Positions 1 through 8,678 of a DNA stretch of 64,000 nt are shown here, in pieces; position 1 is the stretch's first letter, and the number at the start of each line of letters is the position of its first letter. The notes beneath the pieces are model-generated. The model searched no databases. It saw nothing but the letters and a program-made list of their open reading frames with translations, and was not told the origin of the DNA. Made by a program: the position numbers and the translations under genes. Source of the stretch: Hymenobacter arizonensis (GTDB taxonomy: Bacteria > Bacteroidota > Bacteroidia > Cytophagales > Hymenobacteraceae); assembly GCF_900115775.1 (NCBI RefSeq), contig NZ_FOXS01000001.1:1364001-1428000 (forward strand), in the 5' to 3' direction.

Positions 1-997
1 AATCCGATTCGGGCAGGCCGATGACCGTGCAGGCTTGAAAGCAGCTGGTGGCCAGCATCAGGGCGTTGGGGTTGGCGTTGCCAATGTCCTCGCTGGCCAG
101 AATGAGCATGCGCCGGGCAATAAACTTCACGTCCTCGCCCCCTTCCAGCATCACGGCCAGGTAGTAGAGCGCGGCGTTGGGGTCGGAGCCACGGATGCTT
201 TTAATAAAGGCCGAGATGACGTCGTAGTGCATCTCGCCGCCCTTGTCGTACTTGGCCAACGGGCGCTGGGCCACTTGCTGCACCACGGCATCGGTAACGG
301 TTACCACGCCTTTTTTATCTGCCGGCGTGCTTTGCACCACTATTTCCAGCAGGTTGAGCAGCTTGCGGGCATCGCCGCCACTGAGGGCCAGCAGGGCGTG
401 GTCTTCGGCCAGCTTCACTTTTTTCTGTTTCAGCGCCTCGTCTTCTTTCAACGCTTTGGCCACCAGCTCGCGCAGGGTTTCCGCGCTCAGCGGCTCCAGC
501 ACGTACACCTGGCAGCGCGAGAGCAAAGCCGGAATCACTTCAAAGGAAGGATTTTCGGTGGTGGCGCCAATCAGCGTGACGGTGCCTTGCTCCACTGCCC
601 CCAGCAGCGCGTCCTGCTGGGCCTTGCTGAAGCGGTGAATCTCATCTATAAACAACACGGTGCCGCGCTGCCGCTTGGCTTTCTCAATAACATCGCGCAC
701 GTCTTTCACCCCGGCGTTGATGGCAGACAGGGCCGAAAAGGGCTGTTTCAATTCCGTGGCCAGCAAGTGTGCCAGCGTGGTTTTGCCCACACCGGGAGGG
801 CCCCACAGAATGAGGCTGGGCAGTCGGCCCGAGTTCAGATACCGGCGCAACACGCCGTTTTCGCCCACCAGGTGGTGCTGGCCGGCGTAGTCGGCCAGGC
901 GGCGGGGGCGCTGGCGTTCGGCCAGCGGGGCATCCGGCCCGGGGCCGGGTTGCGGGGTTGAAGCGGCGGGTTCGTCGTCAGGGAAAAGAGAGTTCAT
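1..997 (-). CDS. rarA: Replication-associated recombination protein A (AAA+ ATPase), 3' part cut by window edge
   Basis: The reverse strand reads 332 residues of a RarA/MgsA/WRNIP1-family ATPase and runs off the left edge, so roughly the last 100 residues are missing. After a Pro-rich leader the Walker A motif GPPGVGKTT lies near residues 66-74 and Walker B LFIDEIHRF near 115-123; the sensor-1 segment GATTENPSFE and the arginine-finger-type LSRCQVY follow. Family members act at stalled replication forks with SSB and the recombination machinery. The start ATG at 997 is the first Met before the conserved core. The gene is divergent from the EamA gene, with a long inverted repeat between them. 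Confidence 0.95.
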   Translation of the reverse strand, partial: MNSLFPDDEPAASTPQPGPGPDAPLAERQRPRRLADYAGQHHLVGENGVLRRYLNSGRLPSLILWGPPGVGKTTLAHLLATELKQPFSALSAINAGVKDVRDVIEKAKRQRGTVLFIDEIHRFSKAQQDALLGAVEQGTVTLIGATTENPSFEVIPALLSRCQVYVLEPLSAETLRELVAKALKEDEALKQKKVKLAEDHALLALSGGDARKLLNLLEIVVQSTPADKKGVVTVTDAVVQQVAQRPLAKYDKGGEMHYDVISAFIKSIRGSDPNAALYYLAVMLEGGEDVKFIARRMLILASEDIGNANPNALMLATSCFQACTVIGLPESD

Positions 998-1005
998 GGG
1001 AAAGG

Positions 1006-1101
1006 GCGAAGTAGCGCGAACTTTGTAGTTCGCGTCCCCGCGCCGTTAGAACCTACTCATCCGGCGCGGGGACGCGAACTACAAAGTTCGCGCTACTTCG
1101 C
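1006..1101. repeat. Long perfect inverted repeat, family A
   Basis: Arms 1006-1044 and 1063-1101 are perfect reverse complements (39 bp each) around an 18-nt spacer. The core begins GTAGCGCGAACTTTGTAGTT. The same arm recurs at 61194-61304 and, degenerate, at 14187-14299. It lies between the divergent rarA and EamA genes, so it is not a simple terminator of convergent genes. Confidence 0.9.
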
Positions 1102-1122
1102 GCTATAGCCTTCGCCTAACTC

Positions 1123-2058
1123 ATGCGTAACCAGTTTCGCGTTCACGCGGCCCTTTTTTTTGTCGCTCTCATCTACGCCGCCAATTACAGCCTGTCGAAA
1201 GATGTGATGCCGCGCTACATGGGGCCGTTTGGCATCGTCACGTTGCGCATACTGGGAGCGGTGCTGTTTTTCAGCATCGCCAAGCTTTTGGTAGCGCATC
1301 AGGATAAACTCATTGGCCGGGCCGACAACCTGCGGGCCGTTGCCTGCGGTGTCTGCGGCATTGGCGTCAATCAGCTGCTGTTTTTCTCGGGCCTCAACCT
1401 GACTTCGCCCATCAGCGCCTCCTTGCTGCAAACCATTGCCCCCATCATCGTAGTCATCGCCTCGGCTTTTTTACTGAGCGAAAAAATCACGCTACCGCGG
1501 GTGCTCGGCATTGCCGTGGGCGCATTCGGGGCGGCTCTGCTCATTCTTAGCCGCAACGCCCAAGCTGCTATCTACCCGCACGCCACGCTGGGCAATATCT
1601 TCATTCTGATGAATGCCACCGTTTTCGGGCTATACCTGGTGCTGGTGCAACCGCTGATGCGCAAGTACCACGCCTTCACCGTGCTGTCGCGCATCTTTCT
1701 GGTAGGGGCTGTCATTGCTGTGCCCTTTGGCTGGCGCGAAGCGCTGACGGCCGATTACGCGCACTTCCCGCTGTACATCTGGCTGGAAATCGGCTACATG
1801 GTGGTCTTCCTAACCATCCTGGCTTACCTGCTCAACAACTGGGCGCTGAAGTACGCCTCCCCTGCCCTGCTGGGTGTGTATATCTACTTGCAGCCGGTGC
1901 TGGCCGTGCTCATTGCCGTGGGCCTGGGCAAAGACCACCTCACCTGGGGCAAGGCTGGGCAGGCAGTGCTGATTTTCCTGGGCGTTTGGCTGGTGAGCCG
2001 CAAGCCCAAGCCAGTGCCTGCTGAAACGGAAGTACCGCTGGTGCCGATTCAGGACTAG
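1123..2058 (+). CDS. EamA/DMT-family transporter
   Basis: This 311-residue inner-membrane protein has about ten hydrophobic helices arranged as two EamA repeats (roughly residues 8-140 and 155-290), typical of drug/metabolite exporters of the RhaT/YdcZ/EamA type. The conserved NYSLSK segment in helix 1 and a short charged C-terminal tail (KPKPVPAETE) fit the family. Substrate cannot be inferred; relatives export amino acids, nucleosides or small metabolites. ATG 1123 directly precedes the first helix. It is convergent with the RhuM-Fic gene, and the two stop codons overlap by 4 bp. Confidence 0.88.
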   Translation: MRNQFRVHAALFFVALIYAANYSLSKDVMPRYMGPFGIVTLRILGAVLFFSIAKLLVAHQDKLIGRADNLRAVACGVCGIGVNQLLFFSGLNLTSPISASLLQTIAPIIVVIASAFLLSEKITLPRVLGIAVGAFGAALLILSRNAQAAIYPHATLGNIFILMNATVFGLYLVLVQPLMRKYHAFTVLSRIFLVGAVIAVPFGWREALTADYAHFPLYIWLEIGYMVVFLTILAYLLNNWALKYASPALLGVYIYLQPVLAVLIAVGLGKDHLTWGKAGQAVLIFLGVWLVSRKPKPVPAETEVPLVPIQD

Positions 2059-3041
2059 TTGTCCTGATTGATTAAATTCACTACCAGCGTTACCATGGTG
2101 GCTTTGTCTTCCGGCTTGCTCTCGGCAATAAGCAGGGTGAGCGCCACTAACGCGTTATCAGCTAGTCGCCGCGAGCCATCAGCGTGGTACAGACACTTGT
2201 TCCGGTCAAGGAACCAAACGAACAGGAAAGCGGCGATGCGTTTATTTCCATCTGAAAAGGAGTGATTTTTCACTACGAAATAGAGCAAGTTGGCAGCTTT
2301 CTCTTCCACGCTTGGGTACAGGTCTTCCCCGTCGAAGCTTTGATAGATAGTGCGCACCGAACTCTGAAACGACGCATCTTTTTCTCGTCCAAACAGAGGG
2401 CTGCCACCAAACTGCTTGCGCAAGCTGTCTACCGCTTCCAATCCGGCTTCATAAGTCAGCTCAAACGGTTCTTCCGTGGCCGTGCCACGAATCCGCAAAC
2501 GCTGGTGGTCGTATTGGTCGAGCACATCAAGGGCCCGGGCATAATCACCGAGCACGCGCAGCAATGCCTCCGATTGGTCAGAAGTTAGCTCCTGATTTTC
2601 AGCGACCTCGCCTTGTAGCTGCACGAGCCGCTTGAGGTCGGCTAGCTGGCGGGCGCTTTCGCGCAGTCGTTTTTCGTTTAGGGCAAAGCCTTGCACGAGG
2701 TATTGGCGAAGGACGTTGGTAGCCCATTGCCGGAAGTGCGTACCACGCATGGATTTAACGCGGTAACCCACTGAAATAATTACGTCAAGGTTGTAGTGCT
2801 GCACCAAATAGCTCTTGGCATCGGAAGCAGTTGTCCGGGATTTCCGGACAACTGCTTCCGATGCCAATTCACCTTCTCGGAAAACATTCTGAATGTGTTC
2901 ACTAACAGTCTTTTTTGAGACATCGAATAGCTGCACCATCTGCGCCTGCGTCAACCACACAGTCTCTTGGTCGAGCTGCACTTCCAGTTGGGTTTGCCCA
3001 TCACTTGCTTGGTAAAGCAGAATATTATCAGAAGAATCCAT
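2055..3041 (-). CDS. RhuM-family protein with C-terminal Fic/Doc domain
   Basis: This 328-residue protein has an N-terminal RhuM region (about 1-140) with the winged-helix-like stretch WLTQAQMVQLFDVSKKTVSE and the family block YNLDVIISVGYRVKSMRGT, then a Fic/Doc-type domain (about 180-328) with the active-site loop HSFSDGNKR. Fic enzymes transfer AMP or related groups to protein hydroxyls; Doc-type loops phosphorylate. This loop is intermediate between the canonical HPFxxGNGR and Doc HPFxDANKR forms, so the reaction is uncertain. RhuM was named as a Salmonella pathogenicity-island protein, but the family is widespread in non-pathogens. No antitoxin gene is adjacent. A 24-bp palindrome lies inside the gene. 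Confidence 0.85.
   Translation of the reverse strand: MDSSDNILLYQASDGQTQLEVQLDQETVWLTQAQMVQLFDVSKKTVSEHIQNVFREGELASEAVVRKSRTTASDAKSYLVQHYNLDVIISVGYRVKSMRGTHFRQWATNVLRQYLVQGFALNEKRLRESARQLADLKRLVQLQGEVAENQELTSDQSEALLRVLGDYARALDVLDQYDHQRLRIRGTATEEPFELTYEAGLEAVDSLRKQFGGSPLFGREKDASFQSSVRTIYQSFDGEDLYPSVEEKAANLLYFVVKNHSFSDGNKRIAAFLFVWFLDRNKCLYHADGSRRLADNALVALTLLIAESKPEDKATMVTLVVNLINQDN
2815..2867. repeat. Perfect 24-bp inverted repeat inside the RhuM-Fic gene
   Basis: Arms 2815-2838 and 2844-2867 are exact reverse complements separated by only 5 nt. On the coding strand the arms encode LASEAVVR and RTTASDAK, on either side of a Lys-Ser pair. The hairpin would form in the mRNA about 60 codons from the start. 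Confidence 0.95.
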
Positions 3042-3146
3042 CTTAAAAGAGCATTTAGTGCGGCAAGGTAACGGATGAAGAAGTCCGTCAAAACAAAAAG
3101 GCCCAGCTGAATCAGCCGGGCCCTTTCAATTCTACAACTTGAAATC

Positions 3147-4541
3147 CTACAAGTGAATCACCTCGCCGTACGCTGCTGCTGCCGCTTCCATAATAGCTTC
3201 CGACATGGTGGGGTGCGGGTGCACCGACTTGATAATTTCCATGCCGGTGGTTTCGAGCTTGCGGGCCACTACCACTTCGGCAATCATCTCGGTCACGTTC
3301 GCGCCTATCATGTGGGCACCGAGCCACTCGCCGTATTTCTTGTCGAAGATGACTTTCACGAAGCCGTCTTTCACGCCGGCAGCGCTGGCTTTGCCAGAGG
3401 CTGAGAACGGGAACTTGCCCACCAGCACGTCGTAGCCTTTTTCCTTGGCTTCGGCTTCGGTGTAGCCCACGCTGGCAATTTCGGGCGAGGCGTAGGTGCA
3501 GCCGGGGATGTTCTGGTAGTTGAGGGGCTCGGGGTGGTGGCCGGCAATTTTCTCCACGCAAATGATGCCTTCGGCCGAGGCCACGTGGGCCAGCGCGGGG
3601 CCGGGCACGATGTCGCCGATGGCGTAGATGCCGGGCACGTTGGTCTGGTAGTAGTCGTCGACAATGATGCGGCCGCGCTCTACCTTGATGCCCAACTCTT
3701 CGAGGCCGAGGTTTTCGAGGTTGGTGGTCACGCCCACGGCGCTCAGCACCACGTCGCACTCAATTACCTGCTCGCCTTTGGCGGTTTTCACGGTCACTTT
3801 GCAGCCTTCGCCGCTGGTGTCCACTTTGGTTACTTCGGCGCTGGTGAGCACGTTCACGCCGATTTTGCGGAACGACTTCTCCATCTGGCGCGAAATCTCT
3901 TCGTCCTCCACGGGCACAATGCGGGGCAGGAACTCCACCACCGTCACCTCCGTGCCCATGGTGCGATAGAAGTAGGCAAACTCGACGCCGATGGCGCCCG
4001 AGCCCACCACTACCATGCGCTTGGGCAGCTGCTCCATTACCATGGCCTTGCGGTAGCCGATGATTTTCTTGTTGTCGACAGGCATGGTGGGCAGCTCGCG
4101 CGAGCGGGCGCCGGTGGCCAGGATGATGCTCTTGGCTTCGACCGTTTCCTTGCTGCCGTCGGCCTTAGTTACTTCTACTTTGCCGGGGGCCAGCACTTTG
4201 CCGGTGCCCATCACGGTCTCAATCTTATTCTTTTTGAACAGGAAGTTGATGCCCTTGCTCATGCCGTCGGCCACGCCGCGGCTGCGGTTGATGACAGCGG
4301 TGAAATCGAAACCTACGCCTTCGGCTTTCAGGCCGTAATCGCTGGCGTGGTTAAGGTATTCGAAAACCTGGGCCGACTTGAGCAGCGCTTTCGTCGGGAT
4401 GCAGCCCCAGTTGAGGCAGATGCCACCCAACGATTCGCGCTCGATAACGCCCACTTTCAGACCCAATTGCGACGCCCGGATGGCGGCCACGTACCCGCCG
4501 GGGCCACTGCCGACCACGACCAAATCAAATTGCAATGCCAT
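3147..4541 (-). CDS. lpdA: Dihydrolipoyl dehydrogenase (E3)
   Basis: A flavoprotein of 464 residues that reoxidises dihydrolipoamide of 2-oxoacid dehydrogenase complexes and/or the glycine cleavage system, with NAD+ as acceptor. The FAD-binding GSGPGG lies at residues 11-16, the redox disulfide CLNWGCIPTK has Cys42 and Cys47, the NAD-binding GSGAIGVEF is near 185, and the C-terminal dimerisation domain carries the catalytic HPHPTMSE. Length matches the family. The open frame continues 16 codons upstream, but ATG 4541 begins the conserved MALQFDLVVVGSG. No E1 or E2 gene is adjacent, so this is a stand-alone copy. Confidence 0.96.
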   Translation of the reverse strand: MALQFDLVVVGSGPGGYVAAIRASQLGLKVGVIERESLGGICLNWGCIPTKALLKSAQVFEYLNHASDYGLKAEGVGFDFTAVINRSRGVADGMSKGINFLFKKNKIETVMGTGKVLAPGKVEVTKADGSKETVEAKSIILATGARSRELPTMPVDNKKIIGYRKAMVMEQLPKRMVVVGSGAIGVEFAYFYRTMGTEVTVVEFLPRIVPVEDEEISRQMEKSFRKIGVNVLTSAEVTKVDTSGEGCKVTVKTAKGEQVIECDVVLSAVGVTTNLENLGLEELGIKVERGRIIVDDYYQTNVPGIYAIGDIVPGPALAHVASAEGIICVEKIAGHHPEPLNYQNIPGCTYASPEIASVGYTEAEAKEKGYDVLVGKFPFSASGKASAAGVKDGFVKVIFDKKYGEWLGAHMIGANVTEMIAEVVVARKLETTGMEIIKSVHPHPTMSEAIMEAAAAAYGEVIHL

Positions 4542-4600
4542 AAACTGCTCTGGAGGAAAAAGTACACCGGGCCCGGCTGGGGGACCCACCCATTGTGCCG

Positions 4601-4608
4601 CAAAGATA
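4601..4608 (-). promoter_or_regulatory. -7 promoter box of lpdA
   Basis: TATCTTTG on the minus strand matches the Bacteroidota -7 consensus TAnnTTTG. It lies about 60 nt before the lpdA start, implying a leader of roughly 50 nt. Confidence 0.6.
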
Positions 4609-4764
4609 GCCGCGCCCCCGTACCGCGCCGCTATTCCTGCCGCGACGGTCTAACTTGCCCCGGCCCCCAGGGGCGGCTGGCCAGTCAGCAGCCAATCTTG
4701 ATTTGCCTCCGTATAAGTCCCTGGTCCGGGCAGAACCTGTCTGCGCCCTCATCCATTTGACTTT

Positions 4765-5697
4765 ATGAACTCACATTTCCGCATGCCGCTGGCAGCCCTG
4801 GGGCTACTGGCTTTTCTTAGCAACTGCGCCAGCACGGCCTCTGAAAAAGAGAAGCCTGCGGTCACTAGTCAGCCCATGGAGGCGCCGGTTGCGACGGGAG
4901 CCCTGCGCCCCGACACGACGGGCGCCGCTGCCACGGCCCCCGATGCCAGCCTCAGCAATGCCAGCACCAATGCAGTAGCCCCGCCGCCCACCGTCACCGG
5001 CGCGCCCGTTGATGCGCCCATCACGGAGGCGGCCCGTCCCGCAACCACGCCAACTACTGCTTCGGCCTTGGTAGCTGCGCCAAGTGCCGCCGCAGCCTCT
5101 GCCGAGCGCGCTAAGGAGAAAAAAATGTCGGTGGCCGAGTACCGCTCCATGCTGGAAACGGCCGAGGCGGCAGTTAAAGCCAACCCCAAAGACGGCGCCG
5201 CCCTGCTGCAACGCGCTAAAGCTAAGAGTTACCTCAAGCAATACAAGGAAGCACTGCCCGACTACACGGCCGCCCTGCGCTACCAAAGAGCCAACCCCGA
5301 CATTTTCTACAATCGAGGCGTTAACCGTCTGATGCTGAAACAGTACAAGGCGGCTACCTCCGATTTTGCTGGCGCCCTCAAGTACCGCCCCGATGACAAG
5401 GACGCTTTCTTTGGGCGCGGCGTGGCCAAAATGCAGATGTACCAGTACAAGTCGGCCGTGGGCGACTTCACGAAAGCCATTCAGCTCGATTCCGCATACG
5501 CCGATGCCTGGGAGTACCGCGGCATTAGCTATTCGTCTTTTGAAAAGCTGGCCGAGGCTCGCCACGACTTGGAAATGGCCACCAAGCTCAACCCCGATGC
5601 GGCCAAGAGCCTGCGCAAATACGTGGGCAACGAGAAAGAGCCCGCCAAAAAACCTGCTGCCAAGGGTGCTACGCGGCCGGCAGCTACTAAGCGCTAG
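4765..5697 (+). CDS. TPR-repeat lipoprotein
   Basis: This 310-residue protein has a lipoprotein signal peptide with lipobox FLSNC (Cys21), an Ala/Thr/Pro-rich linker to about residue 115, and then four or so tetratricopeptide repeats (about 125-275, for example YKEALPDYTAALRY and YKSAVGDFTKAIQL), ending in a basic Lys/Arg-rich tail. It is probably anchored in the outer or inner membrane facing the periplasm and acts as a protein-protein interaction scaffold. The partner is unknown. It stands alone, divergent from lpdA and convergent with the flavoprotein at 5728. Confidence 0.85.
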   Translation: MNSHFRMPLAALGLLAFLSNCASTASEKEKPAVTSQPMEAPVATGALRPDTTGAAATAPDASLSNASTNAVAPPPTVTGAPVDAPITEAARPATTPTTASALVAAPSAAAASAERAKEKKMSVAEYRSMLETAEAAVKANPKDGAALLQRAKAKSYLKQYKEALPDYTAALRYQRANPDIFYNRGVNRLMLKQYKAATSDFAGALKYRPDDKDAFFGRGVAKMQMYQYKSAVGDFTKAIQLDSAYADAWEYRGISYSSFEKLAEARHDLEMATKLNPDAAKSLRKYVGNEKEPAKKPAAKGATRPAATKR

Positions 5698-5727
5698 CCC
5701 TCGTTAGGTGCAGTGTCAACCCAGCTT

Positions 5728-6966
5728 TTACTTCCCGCCAAAAAGCAGCTTGAAATAAAAGCTGGGCTGGCGCAGCCGCTCCCGCAAGTCCAAATCCATG
5801 AACATGGCAGACAGCGTTTCGGCTAGCGTGGGGTTATTCACGGCGCGGTTGGCCACGATGTTGAACAGGCTGGGGAAGTTGAGCAAGCGCTGCATCACAC
5901 GGCTCAGGCGCAGCTCCTGCCCCAGCCGGTTGTACACGGCTTTGTCGTAATTTTTTAAAAACTCAGGACTGTAATCGTCTTTACCCACGGCCTGTGCAGC
6001 CCAAATGGCCGCGTGCCGGCCGCTGACCATGGCGTGCGAAATACCCTCTCCGCTGAAGGGGTCGATGAGGGAACCAGCATCGCCGAGCAGCATGTAGTTG
6101 GCGCCCGACAAGGGCCGCCGCTTCGAGCCCAACGGAAGCCCGAAACCCCGCACCGGACCCAGCCGCTCGGCCTGCGCGAAGCGCGGGGCCAGCGTGGGAT
6201 GGGTAGCTAGAATCTCATCGAGCCGCTGACGCAGGTTGATTTTTTTAGCCGCTACGGTTTTCGACAGCATGCCCACGCCCACATTGGCCTGGCCATTGGG
6301 CAGCGGAAAAACCCAGAGGTAGCCGGGCAGAAAATCTTTAATAAAGTGCAGCTCGATGAAGTTATCTGGGCTCAGGCCGGTTACCTTGTCGTAGTAGGTG
6401 CGGAGGCCGGCGCAGTGGTGGTCGGGCTCTAGGGCATGGCCGGCTACTTTGCGGGCAAATTCCGATTGGGCGCCGTTGGCAACCAGCAGGATGCGGCAGG
6501 TGGCTATTTCCTGGCCGGCTTTATCGAGCAACTGCCAGCCGGTGGCCGTGCGTTCGGTGCGGGCCACGTCCACGTTTTCGCGGAAGTCGATTTCCGGGCG
6601 CTGGCGTACTTCTTCTACCAGAAAATTGTCGAAATCGATGCGCTTGGCCACGTGGCCGGCGGCACGGTCGGTGGCTTTGTCGAACTTGGGCTTGAAGGGA
6701 ATGCCGAGTTGGCGGCCGTTGGGGGCAAAGAAGTCGATGCCCCAACTGGGCACCTGCATGGGAGCGGCGGCTAGTAGCCCAGTCAGCTTTTCGTCGATGC
6801 GCTTTAGCTCGCTCAGCACCTTGCCGCTAAGGGCATCGCCGCAGATTTTATCGCGCGGAAAAGCGGCGCGGTCCAGAAGCAGGCAGCGTTGGCCGGCATT
6901 GGCCAGGTGCAGGGCCGCCGTGGCTCCGCCGGGCCCGGCGCCGAGGATGCAGATATCGTGGTTCAT
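5728..6966 (-). CDS. Geranylgeranyl-reductase-family FAD-dependent oxidoreductase
   Basis: A 412-residue single-component flavoprotein. The N-terminal GAGPGG at residues 9-14 is the dinucleotide-binding loop, CGDALSGK follows the family signature, and GDAGSLIDPFSGEGISHAM is the second FAD contact typical of the group that includes geranylgeranyl reductases and menaquinone- or lipid-modifying reductases. Substrate is not determined; saturation of an isoprenoid chain is one possibility. ATG 6966 is used because the FAD motif follows at once. It is divergent from fabG across a family-B inverted repeat. Confidence 0.85.
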   Translation of the reverse strand: MNHDICILGAGPGGATAALHLANAGQRCLLLDRAAFPRDKICGDALSGKVLSELKRIDEKLTGLLAAAPMQVPSWGIDFFAPNGRQLGIPFKPKFDKATDRAAGHVAKRIDFDNFLVEEVRQRPEIDFRENVDVARTERTATGWQLLDKAGQEIATCRILLVANGAQSEFARKVAGHALEPDHHCAGLRTYYDKVTGLSPDNFIELHFIKDFLPGYLWVFPLPNGQANVGVGMLSKTVAAKKINLRQRLDEILATHPTLAPRFAQAERLGPVRGFGLPLGSKRRPLSGANYMLLGDAGSLIDPFSGEGISHAMVSGRHAAIWAAQAVGKDDYSPEFLKNYDKAVYNRLGQELRLSRVMQRLLNFPSLFNIVANRAVNNPTLAETLSAMFMDLDLRERLRQPSFYFKLLFGGK

Positions 6967-7073
6967 TAGCTGTTGGCTAGTAGCGTATAGCTGTTAGCGC
7001 TGTCGGTAAGCAGCCTTTTGGCACCGCAAGCTACCCACGAAAGCCAACAGCTAGCAGCTAACGGCTAATAGCC
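6965..7073. repeat. Imperfect inverted repeat, family B (TAGCTGTTAGC type)
   Basis: The left part (6965-7007) contains AGCTGTTGGCTAG and AGCTGTTAGC; the right part (7043-7073) contains CCAACAGCTAGCAGCTAAC. Similar elements occur at 30218-30293, 37363-37468 and 52459-52624. Confidence 0.75.
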
Positions 7074-7082
7074 ATCATCCGC

Positions 7083-7090
7083 TACCTTCG
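7083..7090 (+). promoter_or_regulatory. -7 promoter box of fabG
   Basis: TACCTTCG is a TAnnTTTG-like box that ends only 4 nt before the fabG ATG, which predicts transcription starting at or next to the start codon. Confidence 0.6.
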
Positions 7091-7094
7091 CCCC

Positions 7095-7844
7095 ATGACT
7101 CAAACGCTGACCGGAAAAGTGGCCCTCGTAACGGGCGCTTCCAAAGGAATTGGCCGCGCCATCGCGGCACATTTCGCCCAACTGGGCGCCCAAGTGGCTT
7201 TCACCTACCTCTCCTCCGTCGAAAAGGGCCAGGCCCTGGAAACCGAGCTGTCGGCTCACGGCACCAAAGCCAAAGGCTACCGTTCCGATGCCTCCGACTA
7301 CGCTCAAGCCGAGAAACTAATTGAGGACGTACTGGCCGATTTTGGCAAGCTCGACATCCTCGTCAACAACGCCGGCATCACCCAGGACGGCCTGCTCATG
7401 CGCATGAGCGAGCAGCAGTGGGACCAGGTAATGAACGTGAACCTCAAGTCCGTATTCAACCTCACCAAAGCCGCAACCAAGCCCATGATGCGCGCCAAAG
7501 CTGGCTCCATCATCAACATGACCAGCGTGGTCGGCATCAAAGGCAACGCCGGGCAGGCCAACTATGCCGCCAGCAAGGCCGGCATCATCGGCTTCACCAA
7601 ATCGGTGGCGCTGGAGTTGGGCTCGCGCAACATTCGCTGCAACGCCATTGCCCCCGGCTTCATCGAAACCGAAATGACCGATGCGCTGGACCCCAAGCAG
7701 GTAGACGAGTGGCGCAAGGCCATTCCGCTCAAGCGCGGTGGAACGCCGGAGGATGTGGCCAAGGCCACGGCGTTTCTGGCATCGGACGATTCGAGTTACA
7801 TCAGCGGGCAGGTGCTGCAGGTGGATGGCGGCATGCTGACATAA
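7095..7844 (+). CDS. fabG: 3-oxoacyl-[acyl-carrier-protein] reductase
   Basis: A classical short-chain dehydrogenase of 249 residues that catalyses NADPH-dependent reduction of 3-oxoacyl-ACP in fatty acid synthesis. The cofactor loop TGASKGIG lies at residues 13-20, NNAG near 92, the catalytic Ser in NMTSVVG near 142, and YAASK near 155-159; the end GQVLQVDGGML is the FabG C-terminal signature. Length and motifs match FabG closely. It is monocistronic here, without acpP or fabF next to it, so it could be a paralogue, but sequence quality favours true FabG activity. Confidence 0.93.
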   Translation: MTQTLTGKVALVTGASKGIGRAIAAHFAQLGAQVAFTYLSSVEKGQALETELSAHGTKAKGYRSDASDYAQAEKLIEDVLADFGKLDILVNNAGITQDGLLMRMSEQQWDQVMNVNLKSVFNLTKAATKPMMRAKAGSIINMTSVVGIKGNAGQANYAASKAGIIGFTKSVALELGSRNIRCNAIAPGFIETEMTDALDPKQVDEWRKAIPLKRGGTPEDVAKATAFLASDDSSYISGQVLQVDGGMLT

Positions 7845-7879
7845 AGTAGAGAATCAACTACTATAGCAGGCTGCGTCAA

Positions 7880-8632
7880 TTACAATGGCTTCTCAAGCTG
7901 CTGTAAAATTGGAATCAACTCCAGGTTTAGGTAAGGATGTGATTCTGATGATGTGGCCTGCTTTAATTTTTGTAAGACTGCGGGCTTGCGTAACCATTTA
8001 AGGAATAGCTTTCCCTGATGAGGCATTTCTTCATAACCAGTTAGCCTGCCTTTCAGCACCTCATCCTCATTTCTAAAAACGTATTCAGCCAAACGTTGGG
8101 TTGAGTGTTTGTTACTGGCTTCTAACCAAGCATTCAGTAGCTGTTCAAAATGAGGATAGACGTTGACTATAGCAGGGAAATAGCCCTCAAAATAAGCATC
8201 TGTAATATCCGATGGCTCTTGGAGAAGCTTTTTCCAAAATGCCATTAGGAAACGCTGCACAGCCACCTGTTCGGGTATTGGCCAAGACGTATACTTTCCA
8301 TAGTTAAGCTTATTCAAGGCTACCCATTCGTCAAAATCTATTGGTAGCTCAGCAAGCAGCTCAAATATGCGGGGGAGAAAATGTTTAAAATCGTTGACCT
8401 CTCCCCACGTAGTCATCGTCTTGAAATGATAGATTCGAAGGTCATCAACGGAAAGTTCGCGAAGTGGATTGGCCGCAACAAGCCGGTTCCATTGCGCAAT
8501 TTTCTCTTCAAATAATGGACTACCATCCATACTAAGGTTCAGTGGGTATTTCGCAAACACCTCATAGAGCTGCTCTATTGACTTACCTAATTCCGAATTG
8601 AAAGTATCTAGCTGGTTAACACTTTGTGTCAT
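7880..8632 (-). CDS. Hypothetical protein, AT-rich
   Basis: A 250-residue protein I do not recognise. It is mainly helical and rich in aromatic residues and Leu (for example YPHFEQLLNAWLEASN and GKLFLKWLRKP), with no signal peptide or membrane helix. The start is set at ATG 8632 (MTQSVNQ); the open frame reaches 8734 but that part overlaps the divergent gene at 8679. Its base composition is clearly AT-richer than every neighbour, which suggests recent acquisition. No domain supports a function. Confidence 0.65.
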   Translation of the reverse strand: MTQSVNQLDTFNSELGKSIEQLYEVFAKYPLNLSMDGSPLFEEKIAQWNRLVAANPLRELSVDDLRIYHFKTMTTWGEVNDFKHFLPRIFELLAELPIDFDEWVALNKLNYGKYTSWPIPEQVAVQRFLMAFWKKLLQEPSDITDAYFEGYFPAIVNVYPHFEQLLNAWLEASNKHSTQRLAEYVFRNEDEVLKGRLTGYEEMPHQGKLFLKWLRKPAVLQKLKQATSSESHPYLNLELIPILQQLEKPL

Positions 8633-8678
8633 ATGAGCAAAAACTGGATTCTTGACACGAAACATACAATTATAAATT

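Noticed and set aside
35..961. 308-codon plus-strand open frame
   Set aside because: It is the antisense of rarA; the low-complexity GVGV/HHG composition is typical of a shadow frame.
1006..1101. Possible CRISPR or tandem array signals from repeated arms
   Set aside because: The repeats are inverted pairs scattered over the window, without regular spacing or unique spacers, and no cas gene is present.
3534..4760. 408-codon plus-strand frame over lpdA
   Set aside because: Antisense of a well-supported dihydrolipoyl dehydrogenase; Ala/Gly/His-rich without any domain.
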